Source: Nocardioides lijunqiniae (lineage in GTDB: Bacteria > Actinomycetota > Actinomycetes > Propionibacteriales > Nocardioidaceae). From it: DNA of 64,000 nt. Positions 16,861 through 24,294 of the stretch are shown piece by piece; position 1 is the stretch's first letter, and every line of letters starts with the position of its first letter. The translations under genes were made by a program, and so were the position numbers. Location of the stretch: positions 36,666 to 100,665 of the forward strand of contig NZ_JACJGM010000017.1 in assembly GCF_015024225.1 (NCBI RefSeq), given 5' to 3'. The notes below the pieces were generated by a model that was not told where the DNA came from, ran no database searches, and saw only the letters and a program-made list of their open reading frames with translations.

Positions 16861-16943
16861 GCGCGAGTGGCGGAACGGCAGACGCGCTGGCTTCAGGTGC
16901 CAGTGTCCGAAAGGGCGTGGGGGTTCAAATCCCCCCTCGCGCA
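16861..16943 (+). tRNA. tRNA-Leu (anticodon CAG)
   Basis: 83-nt class II tRNA without encoded CCA. Acceptor stem GCGCGAG (16861-16867) pairs with CTCGCGC (16936-16942), with discriminator A. The anticodon stem CTGGC/GCCAG encloses TTCAGGT, giving anticodon CAG, which reads CUG, the main Leu codon in such GC-rich genomes. A variable arm (GTCCGAAAGGGC) is typical of Leu, and the T arm has GGGGGTTCAAATCCCCC. The same tRNA flanks fhaA in many Actinobacteria. Confidence 0.96.
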
Positions 16944-16951
16944 CAGAAGCA

Positions 16952-16985
16952 CCGCAGGGCCCCGGGTCTCCCCGGGGCCCTGCGG
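16952..16985. terminator. Hairpin terminator after tRNA-Leu
   Basis: A perfect 15-bp inverted repeat (CCGCAGGGCCCCGGG / CCCGGGGCCCTGCGG) with a TCTC loop lies 8 nt after the tRNA and before the convergent membrane-protein gene. It can serve both strands. Confidence 0.85.
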
Positions 16986-17019
16986 CGTTGATGGGCCCGG
17001 CGGCCCACCGCGCTCGGCG

Positions 17020-18045
17020 TCAGGCGGGCGCGCTGGTCCGGCCCCGGCCCGCCGCCGGCGTGGCTGCCGCGTCGCGGCGCAGCAGGAGGTGCTGGCGCAC
17101 GCTGGCGACGACGTCCCACGCGCAGAGCGCGAGGATCGTGGCGAGGACGACGGTGCCGACCACGCGCGGCTCCCAGACGTTGTCGTCGGCCAGCATCGCC
17201 GGCGCGAAGTCGGGGTTCTCCACGCCCACGACGGTCATCACGACGACGACGAACGCCGCCAGCACCGCGTTCAGCGCGGCGTTGACCAGGACCAGGGGCA
17301 GCGTCCACCGGCCGACGCGGTACTTGACGACCTCGAGGACGCCGCCCGCCAGCATGATGACGATGAACGCGGGGATCCAGCTGTCCCAGAGCGCCGGGTC
17401 CACGAGCGGGACCGGGTCGCCGTCGGCGTCGTCGACGACCCCCCTGACGTGCTGCCACGGCAGCCAGGCGATGGACACGGCGACCACCACCAGCCCCCAG
17501 ACGAGCTCGGACACGCCGATCTGGCGCTGCGGCGGCACCGGCGGCAGCAGGTCGGGGCTCCAGGGCTCCTGCTCGTCGGTGGCCGGGGCGCGCTGCTCGT
17601 CGCCGTACCGCTCGACGAGGGCGAAGGCGAGCCCGGTCCAGAAGACGATGTGCAGGCCGACCGTGAACGTGTCGAGGGCGGCGTGCAGCAGCCCGAGGGG
17701 CAGGCTCTCGCCCTCGATGCCCACCTGGACCACGGTCATCGCGACCAGCACGATCGGCAGGACGGTGACCAGCGTGGCCCGCAGGACCCCGACGAAGTCG
17801 TCGAAGACGGCGGGGCCGATCAGGTGGCGCGGGCGGGTGTCGTAGCTGCGGGCCAGGACGGCGGGGTCCCCGAGCTCGAGGAGCACCTCGCGCGTGGCCG
17901 CCGGGTCGTCGCCGTGCGCGTCGCGCATGTCGGCGATGGTGCCGCGCAGCTCGTCGGTGACGTCGGCGCGGATGGCCTCGGGCAGGCGGCGCGAGACCGC
18001 CGCCAGGTAGCGCTCGACCAGGTCGGTGGTGCTGTCGTCGTTCAT
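17020..18045 (-). CDS. HAAS-type signalling domain membrane protein
   Basis: 341-aa protein with an N-terminal helical domain (about 1-60) holding RYLAAVSRRLPEAIRADVTDELRG and ELGDPAVLARSY. This is the HAAS/DUF1700 pattern found in proteins coupled to PadR regulators. Five to six membrane helices follow (about 75 to 310). Its ATG at 18045 overlaps the PadR stop (ATGA) and has a GAGGAGG-type ribosome site, so the pair forms one operon. HAAS proteins are thought to associate with their PadR partner at the membrane; function here is inferred from that pairing. Confidence 0.72.
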   Translation of the reverse strand: MNDDSTTDLVERYLAAVSRRLPEAIRADVTDELRGTIADMRDAHGDDPAATREVLLELGDPAVLARSYDTRPRHLIGPAVFDDFVGVLRATLVTVLPIVLVAMTVVQVGIEGESLPLGLLHAALDTFTVGLHIVFWTGLAFALVERYGDEQRAPATDEQEPWSPDLLPPVPPQRQIGVSELVWGLVVVAVSIAWLPWQHVRGVVDDADGDPVPLVDPALWDSWIPAFIVIMLAGGVLEVVKYRVGRWTLPLVLVNAALNAVLAAFVVVVMTVVGVENPDFAPAMLADDNVWEPRVVGTVVLATILALCAWDVVASVRQHLLLRRDAAATPAAGRGRTSAPA

Positions 18046-18386
18046 GGGGTGCCTCCTCGGAGAACGGACTCGATGCGGGCGCCGAGGTCGGCCCACTCCT
18101 GGGCCATCTCGTCGCGGAGTCGCTCACCCAGCGGGCTGACGACGTAGAACTTGCGCGGCCGGGACTCGTCGGTGTTCCACTCGCTGCTCAGCAGCCCCTG
18201 CTTCTCCAGCCGCCGCAGCAGCGGGTACAGCGTGTTGGCGTCCACCGGGAAGCCGGCCTCGTCGAGCGTGCTCAGCAGCGCGTAGCCGTACTGCGGGGTC
18301 CGCAGCACCGCCAGGCACGCCAGGACGACGGAGCCTCGGCGGATCTCCTGCACGTGACCGCCCAGCACCTCGTCGTCGTCGCTCAT
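18042..18386 (-). CDS. PadR family transcriptional regulator
   Basis: 114-aa winged-helix repressor of the short PadR type: RRGSVVLACLAVL, YGYALLSTLDEAGFPVDANTLYPLLRRLEKQGLL (recognition helix plus wing) and SRPRKFYVVSPLGERL. ATG at 18386 is chosen because it fits the DDDEV start of the domain and a -10-like TATTGT (minus strand, 18399-18394) ends 7 nt before it; an ATG further out would lie inside the operator. It probably represses itself and the downstream membrane gene through the 18395-18419 palindrome. Confidence 0.88.
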   Translation of the reverse strand: MSDDDEVLGGHVQEIRRGSVVLACLAVLRTPQYGYALLSTLDEAGFPVDANTLYPLLRRLEKQGLLSSEWNTDESRPRKFYVVSPLGERLRDEMAQEWADLGARIESVLRGGTP

Positions 18387-18394
18387 GCCGACGA

Positions 18395-18419
18395 CAATAG
18401 TGTGTGACACACACTATTG
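18395..18419. promoter_or_regulatory. Palindromic PadR operator over the padR promoter
   Basis: CAATAGTGTGTG (18395-18406) and CACACACTATTG (18408-18419) form a perfect 12-bp dyad around a single A. It overlaps the presumed -10 box of padR (TATTGT) and lies 56 bp before the divergent acetyltransferase start. The core resembles the ATGT-N-ACAT style of PadR sites only loosely. Confidence 0.75.
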
Positions 18420-18475
18420 CAACGGGCACTTCGTTGTGGGTCATCTCGTCTGGTCGCGTGAGGCAGGATCGCCCC

Positions 18476-18781
18476 ATGACGACCGAGGTCCTGCGCAACG
18501 ACGCCGAGAGCCGCTACGAGATCCGCGAGGGCGAGACCCTGCTGGGGTTCGCCGCCTACCAGTCCACCCCCGAGCTCGTGGTCTTCACCCACACCGAGGT
18601 GTTCCCCGGCTCCGAGGGCAAGGGCGTGGGTGGGGCGCTGGTCCGCGCCGCGCTCGACGACGTCCGCGCCCAGGAGCTGCGGGCGCTGCCGGTGTGCCCG
18701 TTCGTCCAGGCCTACCTGCAGCGCCACCCCGAGTACGCCGACCTCGACTACCGCGCCCCGCGGTCCACCGCCACGGATTGA
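18476..18781 (+). CDS. GNAT-like N-acetyltransferase (YjdJ type)
   Basis: 101-aa short acetyltransferase-like protein: YEIREGETLLGFAAY, VFTHTEVFPGSEGKGVGGALVRAAL (acetyl-CoA-binding segment) and CPFVQAYLQRHPEYADL. This matches the small YjdJ/GNAT_YjdJ family. ATG at 18476 gives the expected family length; the upstream in-frame ATG would lie inside the PadR palindrome. Divergent from padR. Substrate unknown. Confidence 0.82.
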   Translation: MTTEVLRNDAESRYEIREGETLLGFAAYQSTPELVVFTHTEVFPGSEGKGVGGALVRAALDDVRAQELRALPVCPFVQAYLQRHPEYADLDYRAPRSTATD

Positions 18782-18791
18782 GCGTCGGCCT

Positions 18792-18843
18792 CGGGTCGTG
18801 TGCCGGAGACCGCGCTCGGGCGCTGCGTGCGGCACACGACCCG
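18792..18843. terminator. Inverted repeat between convergent genes
   Basis: CGGGTCGTGTGCCG (18792-18805) and CGGCACACGACCCG (18830-18843) are perfect 14-bp inverted repeats separated by 24 nt. They lie between the acetyltransferase (+) and the phosphatase gene (-), so a bidirectional terminator is likely although the loop is long. Confidence 0.55.
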
Positions 18844-18875
18844 CAGCCGACCCCCGCCAAGCGCTCGCGGACGGG

Positions 18876-19934
18876 CTAGACGTGGTGCTCGGTGAGCACC
18901 AGCGCGAGGTCGTCGTCGACGTGGGTGCCGGCGTGCAGGAGCAGCTGGTCGACGAGGTGGTCGAGCGCCTGGTCGAGCGAGCCGTCGGCGAGCTCCTCGG
19001 CGTGGTCGTCGAGGGGGAAGAAGCGGCCGCGGCGGTCGCGGGCCTCGATCAGCCCGTCGGTGTAGAGCAGCATCCGGGCGCCCTCGGGCCACGGGTGGGT
19101 GCTCAGCACCGGGTCGGCGCCGAGCCCGAGCGGCAGGGTGTGCTCGCTGGGGTCGAGGCTCTCGATGCGGCGTCCGGCCACGAGCACGGGCGAGGGGTGC
19201 CCGCAGTTGGCCAGCGTGATCCGGTCGTGGGCGAACTCCGCCACGATCGCGGTCACGAAGTCCTCGTCCGAGACCATCCGACCGACGGCCGCGTCGAGCG
19301 AGCGGGCGACCGCGCCGACGTCGCTCTCGGTCACCGCGGCGTGGCGGAAGGCGCTGAGCACCGACGCTGCGACCTGCACGGCCTCGATGCCCTTGCCCTT
19401 GACGTCGCCGACGATCATCCGCACGCCGTACGGCGTCGAGCTCACCTCGTACAGGTCCCCGCCGACCTGGGCGGCCGTGGTCGCCGAGACGTAGCGGGCG
19501 GCGAGCTCGACATCGGCCAGGCGCGAGGGGATCGAGCTGAGCAGGGCCTGCTGGGCGGTGGCCGCGATGACGGTCATCCGGCGCAGCCGCTCCTCGCGGC
19601 GGTCGCGCACGACGGCCGAGATCACCGCCAGCACGCCGAGGGCGGCGCCGAGCCAGCCGCGCAGGGCCCACTCCGCGCCGGCCGGGCCGTCGTCGACGTA
19701 GCCGATGAGGAAGGCCAGCGCCACGCTGGCCACCGCCACCGCGGTGGTGCGCCGCGCGGTGGTGAGCATCGAGGCGACGATCGCGCTCGCGGAGTAGGTG
19801 GCGGTGAGGAGCAGGTCGCGGCGCAGGTCGCCCACGACGAGGAGCGCGAGGACGCCGAAGCCGGCCTGGAGCCCCCGATCGCGTGCGAGGAGCCCCAGCC
19901 GTCCGAGAGTGCTGGGGGGCATGCCTGAGAGCAT
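18876..19934 (-). CDS. SpoIIE-type PP2C serine phosphatase, membrane-anchored
   Basis: 352-aa phosphatase with four to five N-terminal membrane helices (about 20-110) and a cytoplasmic SpoIIE/RsbU-like domain (about 135-350). Motifs are GGDLYEV, IVGDVKGKGIEA, NCGHPSPVLV and LYTDGLIEARD, which carry the metal-binding Asp residues. Such enzymes usually dephosphorylate anti-anti-sigma factors in partner-switching pathways; no anti-sigma gene lies nearby. Start at 19934 is a choice between two close ATGs (the other at 19922), with no strong ribosome site. Confidence 0.85.
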   Translation of the reverse strand: MLSGMPPSTLGRLGLLARDRGLQAGFGVLALLVVGDLRRDLLLTATYSASAIVASMLTTARRTTAVAVASVALAFLIGYVDDGPAGAEWALRGWLGAALGVLAVISAVVRDRREERLRRMTVIAATAQQALLSSIPSRLADVELAARYVSATTAAQVGGDLYEVSSTPYGVRMIVGDVKGKGIEAVQVAASVLSAFRHAAVTESDVGAVARSLDAAVGRMVSDEDFVTAIVAEFAHDRITLANCGHPSPVLVAGRRIESLDPSEHTLPLGLGADPVLSTHPWPEGARMLLYTDGLIEARDRRGRFFPLDDHAEELADGSLDQALDHLVDQLLLHAGTHVDDDLALVLTEHHV

Positions 19935-20040
19935 CCCAGCCCGCAGGGGTCCTGACCTGCGAATACACAGACCCGTGGCCGGAATGTTCCGCCCGCCCTC
20001 GGTCACCGCGCGGGCTTGGCGGTGCTGCCACGCTGGGCCC

Positions 20041-21024
20041 ATGCCCGCCACCGCCGTGCTCGACGCCGTGCTCGACCGCTCCCTCGTGCTGGGCTACACC
20101 AGGATCGGCCCCTCGCTGCGTCGCCGGTGGTGGCCCGCCGACCCCGCGCCAGGCTCGATGCGCGGCAGGCGGGTCGTCGTCACCGGCGCCACCTCGGGCA
20201 TCGGCGAGGCGATCTCGGTCTCCCTGGCCGAGCTGGGCGCGACGGTCCACCTGCTCGGCCGCAGCGCCGACAAGGTCACCCGCTACGCCGAGCGGCTGCG
20301 ACAGGCCGTGCCCGGCGCGGACGTCGTCGAGGAGGTCTGCGACATCGGCGACCTGGACGCCGTGCGGGCGTGGTGCGCCGACCTGCTCGAGCGCGTCGAC
20401 GTGCTCCACGGACTGGTCCACAACGCCGGTGCGATGCCGCCGAAGCGCGCCGAGACGCCGCAGGGCCACGAGACTGCCCTGGCCGCCCACGTGCTCGGCC
20501 CGCACCTGATCACCGAGCTGCTGCTGCCCGCGCTGGGCGCCGCGACGACCTCGGGCGGCTCGTCGGTGGTCTTCATGGCGTCGGGCGGCATGTACGGCGC
20601 CGGGCTGCGCGGCACCGAGGACGAGATCGAGTTCCGCGACGGCACCTACGACGGCGTGCAGGCCTACGCGCGGACCAAGCGGATGCAGGTCGTCCTGGCC
20701 GACGCCTGGGCGCGGCGGCTGCGTGGCGGCGGCGTCCGTGTCGAGAGCATGCACCCAGGCTGGGTGGCGACGCCCGGCGTGACCGAGAGCCTGCCGCGCT
20801 TCAGCAAGGTGATGGGCCCGCTGCTGCGCGACGCGCGCGGGGGCGCCGACACGGCCGTCTGGCTGGTGGCGACCCGCCCCGAGTCGTCCGGCAGCCACCA
20901 CTTCTGGCACGACCGGGCGCTGCGCCCGACGACGTTCGGCTGGCAGCGCGACCAGGACGCCGGCACGGTCGAGCGGTTCCTGGCCTACGTCTCCACCGCG
21001 ACCGCGACGTCCGCCGCCTGGTAG
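20041..21024 (+). CDS. SDR family oxidoreductase
   Basis: 327-aa short-chain dehydrogenase. The Rossmann motif TGATSGIG is at about 46-53. HNAGAM, a serine-bearing FMASGG strand and catalytic YARTK follow. The ~38-residue N-terminal extension (LGYTRIGPSLRRRWW) before the nucleotide-binding fold is typical of retinol-dehydrogenase/DHRS-like SDRs. NAD(P)-dependent; substrate unknown. Divergent from the phosphatase; only 3 nt separate its stop from the convergent SDR gene. Confidence 0.88.
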   Translation: MPATAVLDAVLDRSLVLGYTRIGPSLRRRWWPADPAPGSMRGRRVVVTGATSGIGEAISVSLAELGATVHLLGRSADKVTRYAERLRQAVPGADVVEEVCDIGDLDAVRAWCADLLERVDVLHGLVHNAGAMPPKRAETPQGHETALAAHVLGPHLITELLLPALGAATTSGGSSVVFMASGGMYGAGLRGTEDEIEFRDGTYDGVQAYARTKRMQVVLADAWARRLRGGGVRVESMHPGWVATPGVTESLPRFSKVMGPLLRDARGGADTAVWLVATRPESSGSHHFWHDRALRPTTFGWQRDQDAGTVERFLAYVSTATATSAAW

Positions 21025-21027
21025 CCC

Positions 21028-21759
21028 TCACCAGGGCACGACGCCGGCCGCGTCGACGAACCTCCCGGCCGGCCGCTCGGTCGCCGAGCCGGCGCGCCAC
21101 ACCACCTCGGCGGCCTCGTCGGCCGTGAGTGGCGCGAGGTCGCGGCTCATGGGCGTCAGGTCCGTCTGGACGAACCCCGGGCAGACCGCGGTGACGACGA
21201 CCGACGTCCCCTCCAGCCGGCGCGCCAGCGAGACCGTGAGGCTGTTGAGGGCGGCCTTCGACGCGCGGTAGGCCGGCACGGCCGTGGCGGCGTACGGCGA
21301 GGACGGGTCGGCGTGGTCGGTGAGCGAGCCCATCGTGCTGGAGACGTTGACGACCCGACCGTCGGCGCTGCGCAGCACGAGCGGCAGGAACGCCTCGATG
21401 ACCGCGGCGGCGCCGACCACGTTGGTGTGCAGCGTCCGGGCCAGGACCGACGGCTCCGCGAAGGCCGCGCCGGTGGAGGTGGCCTCGGGCAGGATGCCGG
21501 CGTTGTTGACCAGGACGTCGAGGCGGTCGTGACGCCGTGACAGCTCCTGCGCCGCGCAGCGCACGCTGACCTCGGAGTCGACGTCCAGGCCCACCCCGGA
21601 GACCTCCAGCCCCTCGCGGCGGAGCAGGTCCACGGCCCGTCCGAGGGCCGCCTCGCTCCGGCCGCTGAGGACGACGTGGTCGCCGGCTCGGGCGAAGCGG
21701 CGGGCGGTGGCCAGGCCGAGGCCGCGGGTGCTCCCGGTGACCAGGACGGTGCGTGACAT
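21028..21759 (-). CDS. SDR family NAD(P)-dependent oxidoreductase
   Basis: 243-aa classical SDR. TGSTRGLG at about 8-15, NNAGILPEA, VVNVSSTMG (catalytic Ser) and AYRASKAAL (catalytic Tyr and Lys). Followed by VCPGFVQTDLTPM, the usual substrate-loop start. Cytosolic. Substrate unknown. ATG at 21759 has a GAAGGAGA site upstream. Convergent with a second, unrelated SDR. Confidence 0.9.
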   Translation of the reverse strand: MSRTVLVTGSTRGLGLATARRFARAGDHVVLSGRSEAALGRAVDLLRREGLEVSGVGLDVDSEVSVRCAAQELSRRHDRLDVLVNNAGILPEATSTGAAFAEPSVLARTLHTNVVGAAAVIEAFLPLVLRSADGRVVNVSSTMGSLTDHADPSSPYAATAVPAYRASKAALNSLTVSLARRLEGTSVVVTAVCPGFVQTDLTPMSRDLAPLTADEAAEVVWRAGSATERPAGRFVDAAGVVPW

Positions 21760-21869
21760 GGGGTCTCCTTCGAGGGGGTGTCATGCCAGCGTGCCCGCGC
21801 CGCGGCGGGCGCTCTCGCGGGATCCGGACCTGTCATCGGCCGTCGCCGGGGCCCGGCGATACTGGCGCG

Positions 21870-22487
21870 ATGGAGCAGCCGCACGCGCCGATGCCGGGCG
21901 CCGAGTCGCTGGCCGAGCCGCTGCGCTCGCGCTGGAGCCCGAGCATCTTCGACGACACCCACCGCCTGGACCCCGAGGACCTCGAGACGCTGCTGCACGC
22001 GGCGCAGTGGGCGCCGAGCTGGGGCAACAGCCAGCCGTGGGCGTTCGTCGTCGCCGAGCGCGGGTCGGCGAGCCACGACCTGCTGGTGCCGCACCTGAGC
22101 CGTGGCAACGCCGGCTGGGTGCCGCGGGCGAGCGTCGTCCTGGTGACGGCCGTGCAGGTCGCCCCCGACCCCGACGGCGAGGGCGGGGCCAGCCCGGGCC
22201 ACGCGTTCCACGACCTCGGCCAGGCGGCCGCCCACCTGACGCTGCAGGCGCGCTCGATGGGGCTGCACGCCCACCAGTTCGCGGGCTTCGACCGCGAGGC
22301 GGTGCACGCGGCGTTCGGCGTGCCGGCGTGGTTCGAGGTGATGACCGGGATCGCGGTGGGCGTGCGCGGCAACCCCGAGGACGTCCCCGAGCGCGACCGC
22401 GGCCGCGAGCAGAAGGTGCGCCGCCGCCGCGAGCTCGACGAGTTCGTCTGGGGTCCCGCCTGGGGCGAGCCCTGGCAGGCGCCGTGA
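21870..22487 (+). CDS. Nitroreductase family protein
   Basis: 205-aa FMN-dependent nitroreductase-like protein: RSRWSPSIFDD start, AAQWAPSWGNSQPWAFVVA (FMN-binding), AFHDLGQAAAHLTLQARSMGL and HQFAGFDREAV. Likely a homodimeric flavin reductase acting on nitro or quinone compounds. A -10-like GATACT sits 6 nt before the ATG, so the gene may be leaderless. The stop overlaps the next gene's GTG. Confidence 0.85.
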   Translation: MEQPHAPMPGAESLAEPLRSRWSPSIFDDTHRLDPEDLETLLHAAQWAPSWGNSQPWAFVVAERGSASHDLLVPHLSRGNAGWVPRASVVLVTAVQVAPDPDGEGGASPGHAFHDLGQAAAHLTLQARSMGLHAHQFAGFDREAVHAAFGVPAWFEVMTGIAVGVRGNPEDVPERDRGREQKVRRRRELDEFVWGPAWGEPWQAP

Positions 22488-23131
22488 GCCGCCGCGGCAA
22501 GTCGCTGCTGCTCGTCGGGCTGGTCGCGCTGCTGGTCAACCTCCCGGTGGCCCACAGCACCTGGACGAGCTGGCGGGTCGACCGCGACGGCGTCGACGTC
22601 ACCGCGTCGGTGACCGACACCCGGCGGCTGCCCGACGGCGACGGATACCTCGTGGAGTTCCAGATGCCCACCGAGATCGACCCGGAGGAGCCGCTCTGGG
22701 TCGCCCAGGTCGACGAGGCGACGTACGACGAGGCGGTGGCGCAGGAGCGCGTCGACGTGCGCGTGCTGCGCGACCAGCCGTCGGCGTACACCGTGAGCGG
22801 CCAGGTCACCAGCCGCGTCGGCCTGGTCATCGTGCTGCTCGTCGACGCGCTGCTGCTCGCGGTGGCGCTGCTGATGTGGCGCACGCGAGGACGCGGCGGG
22901 CACGCGCTGGTGCTGGTCGCCGACGGCGACGTGGAGCGCTGCCGCCCCGGCGCGCTGCTGGAGCGGCGGGAGGACGGGCACTACGTCGTGGAGGGCGAGG
23001 TGGTCTCGATCGAGGCGGACCGGATCGTGCTCGACGTCGACGGCCGCGAGGTGACGGTGCTGCTGGAGGGGCATCACAACCCGGTGGGCCACCAGCAGCC
23101 GGCGCGCGTCTCCGGACACCTCGTCGGCTGA
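22484..23131 (+). CDS. Two-helix membrane protein of unknown function
   Basis: 215-aa protein: an N-terminal membrane helix (about 7-25), an outer domain of about 80 residues with DGDGYLVEFQMP, a second helix (about 105-128) and a cytoplasmic C-terminal domain of about 80 residues rich in short beta-like stretches (VEGEVVSIEADRIVLDVDG). Topology resembles DUF3592-type proteins. GTG at 22484 overlaps the nitroreductase stop (GTGA), which fixes the start. No catalytic motif recognised. Confidence 0.7.
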   Translation: MSRRGKSLLLVGLVALLVNLPVAHSTWTSWRVDRDGVDVTASVTDTRRLPDGDGYLVEFQMPTEIDPEEPLWVAQVDEATYDEAVAQERVDVRVLRDQPSAYTVSGQVTSRVGLVIVLLVDALLLAVALLMWRTRGRGGHALVLVADGDVERCRPGALLERREDGHYVVEGEVVSIEADRIVLDVDGREVTVLLEGHHNPVGHQQPARVSGHLVG

Positions 23132-23158
23132 CGTGGACGCCGGGGGACACTGGGCAGC

Positions 23159-23641
23159 ATGAGCGCACTCCAGGACTTCTCCGCCACGGGCATCGACGGA
23201 CGCGATGTCGACCTCGCGGACTACGCCGGCCAGGTCGTGCTGGTCGTCAACACCGCCTCGCAGTGCGGGTTCACGCCGCAGTACCAGGGCCTGCAGCGCC
23301 TCCACGACCAGTACGGCGAGCAGGGCTTCGCGGTCCTGGGCTTCCCGTGCGACCAGTTCGGCCACCAGGAGCCGGGCGAGGACGACGAGATCGCCGGCTT
23401 CTGCGAGCGCAACTTCGGCGTCACCTTCCCGCTCTTCAGCAAGGTCGACGTCAACGGTGCCGACGCGCACCCGGTGTTCGAGTGGCTGCGCTCGGAGAAG
23501 GGCGGCCTGCTCGGCAGCAAGATCAAGTGGAACTTCACCAAGTTCCTCGTCGGCAAGGACGGCAAGGTCATCGGGCGCTACTCGCCGACCACGGCGCCCG
23601 AGAAGATCAGCGGCGACATCGAGAAGGCGCTGGCCTCCTGA
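23159..23641 (+). CDS. Glutathione peroxidase family peroxidase (first copy)
   Basis: 160-aa thiol peroxidase of the GPx family, Cys type. Peroxidatic Cys lies in VNTASQCGFT (about 37), the catalytic Gln region in LGFPCDQFGHQEPG (about 67-80, with a resolving-type Cys) and Trp/Asn in KWNFTKFLV. In Actinobacteria such enzymes normally use thioredoxin, not glutathione. Its TGA overlaps the ATG of the SRPBCC gene (ATGA-type), so the two are coupled. A second GPx lies at 51665-52153. Confidence 0.92.
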   Translation: MSALQDFSATGIDGRDVDLADYAGQVVLVVNTASQCGFTPQYQGLQRLHDQYGEQGFAVLGFPCDQFGHQEPGEDDEIAGFCERNFGVTFPLFSKVDVNGADAHPVFEWLRSEKGGLLGSKIKWNFTKFLVGKDGKVIGRYSPTTAPEKISGDIEKALAS

Positions 23642-24108
23642 TGGCCGTCTTCTCGGCGACCACCAAGGCCGAGGCCGTCGTACCCCACGAGCGCGCGCGC
23701 ATCTGGGACGCCCTCGTCGACCCGGCGCTGGTCGGCCGGATGACGCCGTTCGTGAAGCGGATCGAGGCCTCCGGCGAGCACTGGGTCTGGTCGATGAGCG
23801 GCCTCGAGGTGATGGGCATCGGCTTCTCCCCGACGTTCACCGAGCGGATGACGCTCAAGGACCAGGAGCGCATCGAGTTCGAGCACGACCCGCCCGCGAG
23901 CGTGAAGGAGCGCGCCGGCGTCACCGGCTGGTACGACCTGCGCGACGTCGACGGCGGCACCCGCCTCGAGACCAGCCTCGAGGTCTGCATCAGCCTGCCG
24001 CTGCCCCGCGCCGCCGGCCCCGCCGTCCGCTCCGCCATGAAGGGCGTCATGGCCACCATGGGCGACCGCTTCGCAAAGAACCTGCTGGACCACCTCGCCG
24101 CGGGGTGA
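23641..24108 (+). CDS. SRPBCC family (START-like) protein
   Basis: 155-aa ligand-binding-fold protein: VVPHERARIWDALVDP start, ending in a long C-terminal helix (MKGVMATMGDRFAKNLLDHL). The pattern is the polyketide cyclase/START superfamily. It shares one base with the GPx stop. No catalytic residues can be assigned; it may bind a small hydrophobic ligand or lipid peroxide, but this is speculation from context. Confidence 0.8.
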   Translation: MAVFSATTKAEAVVPHERARIWDALVDPALVGRMTPFVKRIEASGEHWVWSMSGLEVMGIGFSPTFTERMTLKDQERIEFEHDPPASVKERAGVTGWYDLRDVDGGTRLETSLEVCISLPLPRAAGPAVRSAMKGVMATMGDRFAKNLLDHLAAG

Positions 24109-24274
24109 GCAGGTTTTTCAGCATCTGCTGAAAGACCGGCGCTTCTGGGCGTGAGTTCGGCCCAGAAGCGCTGGCTTATCAGCATCTGCTGAAAAACCTG
24201 CTGTGCGGCCGGTACCCACATCTGCTGGTACCGGCCACCTTCTGGGCCGTCGAAGCGCCCCAGAAGGTGGCCGG
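24108..24274. terminator. Nested hairpin cluster between convergent genes
   Basis: Four inverted repeats in 167 bp. Arms 24108-24131 and 24179-24202 (22 of 24 paired) enclose a perfect 12-bp stem GCGCTTCTGGGC/GCCCAGAAGCGC (24139-24150, 24160-24171). GGCCGGTACC/GGTACCGGCC follows (24207-24216, 24227-24236). A perfect 16-bp stem lies at 24231-24246 and 24259-24274, sharing CCGGCC with the previous one, so the two exclude each other. Probably a bidirectional terminator. Confidence 0.75.
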
Positions 24275-24294
24275 CAGGCCCAGAACCGCCGCGG

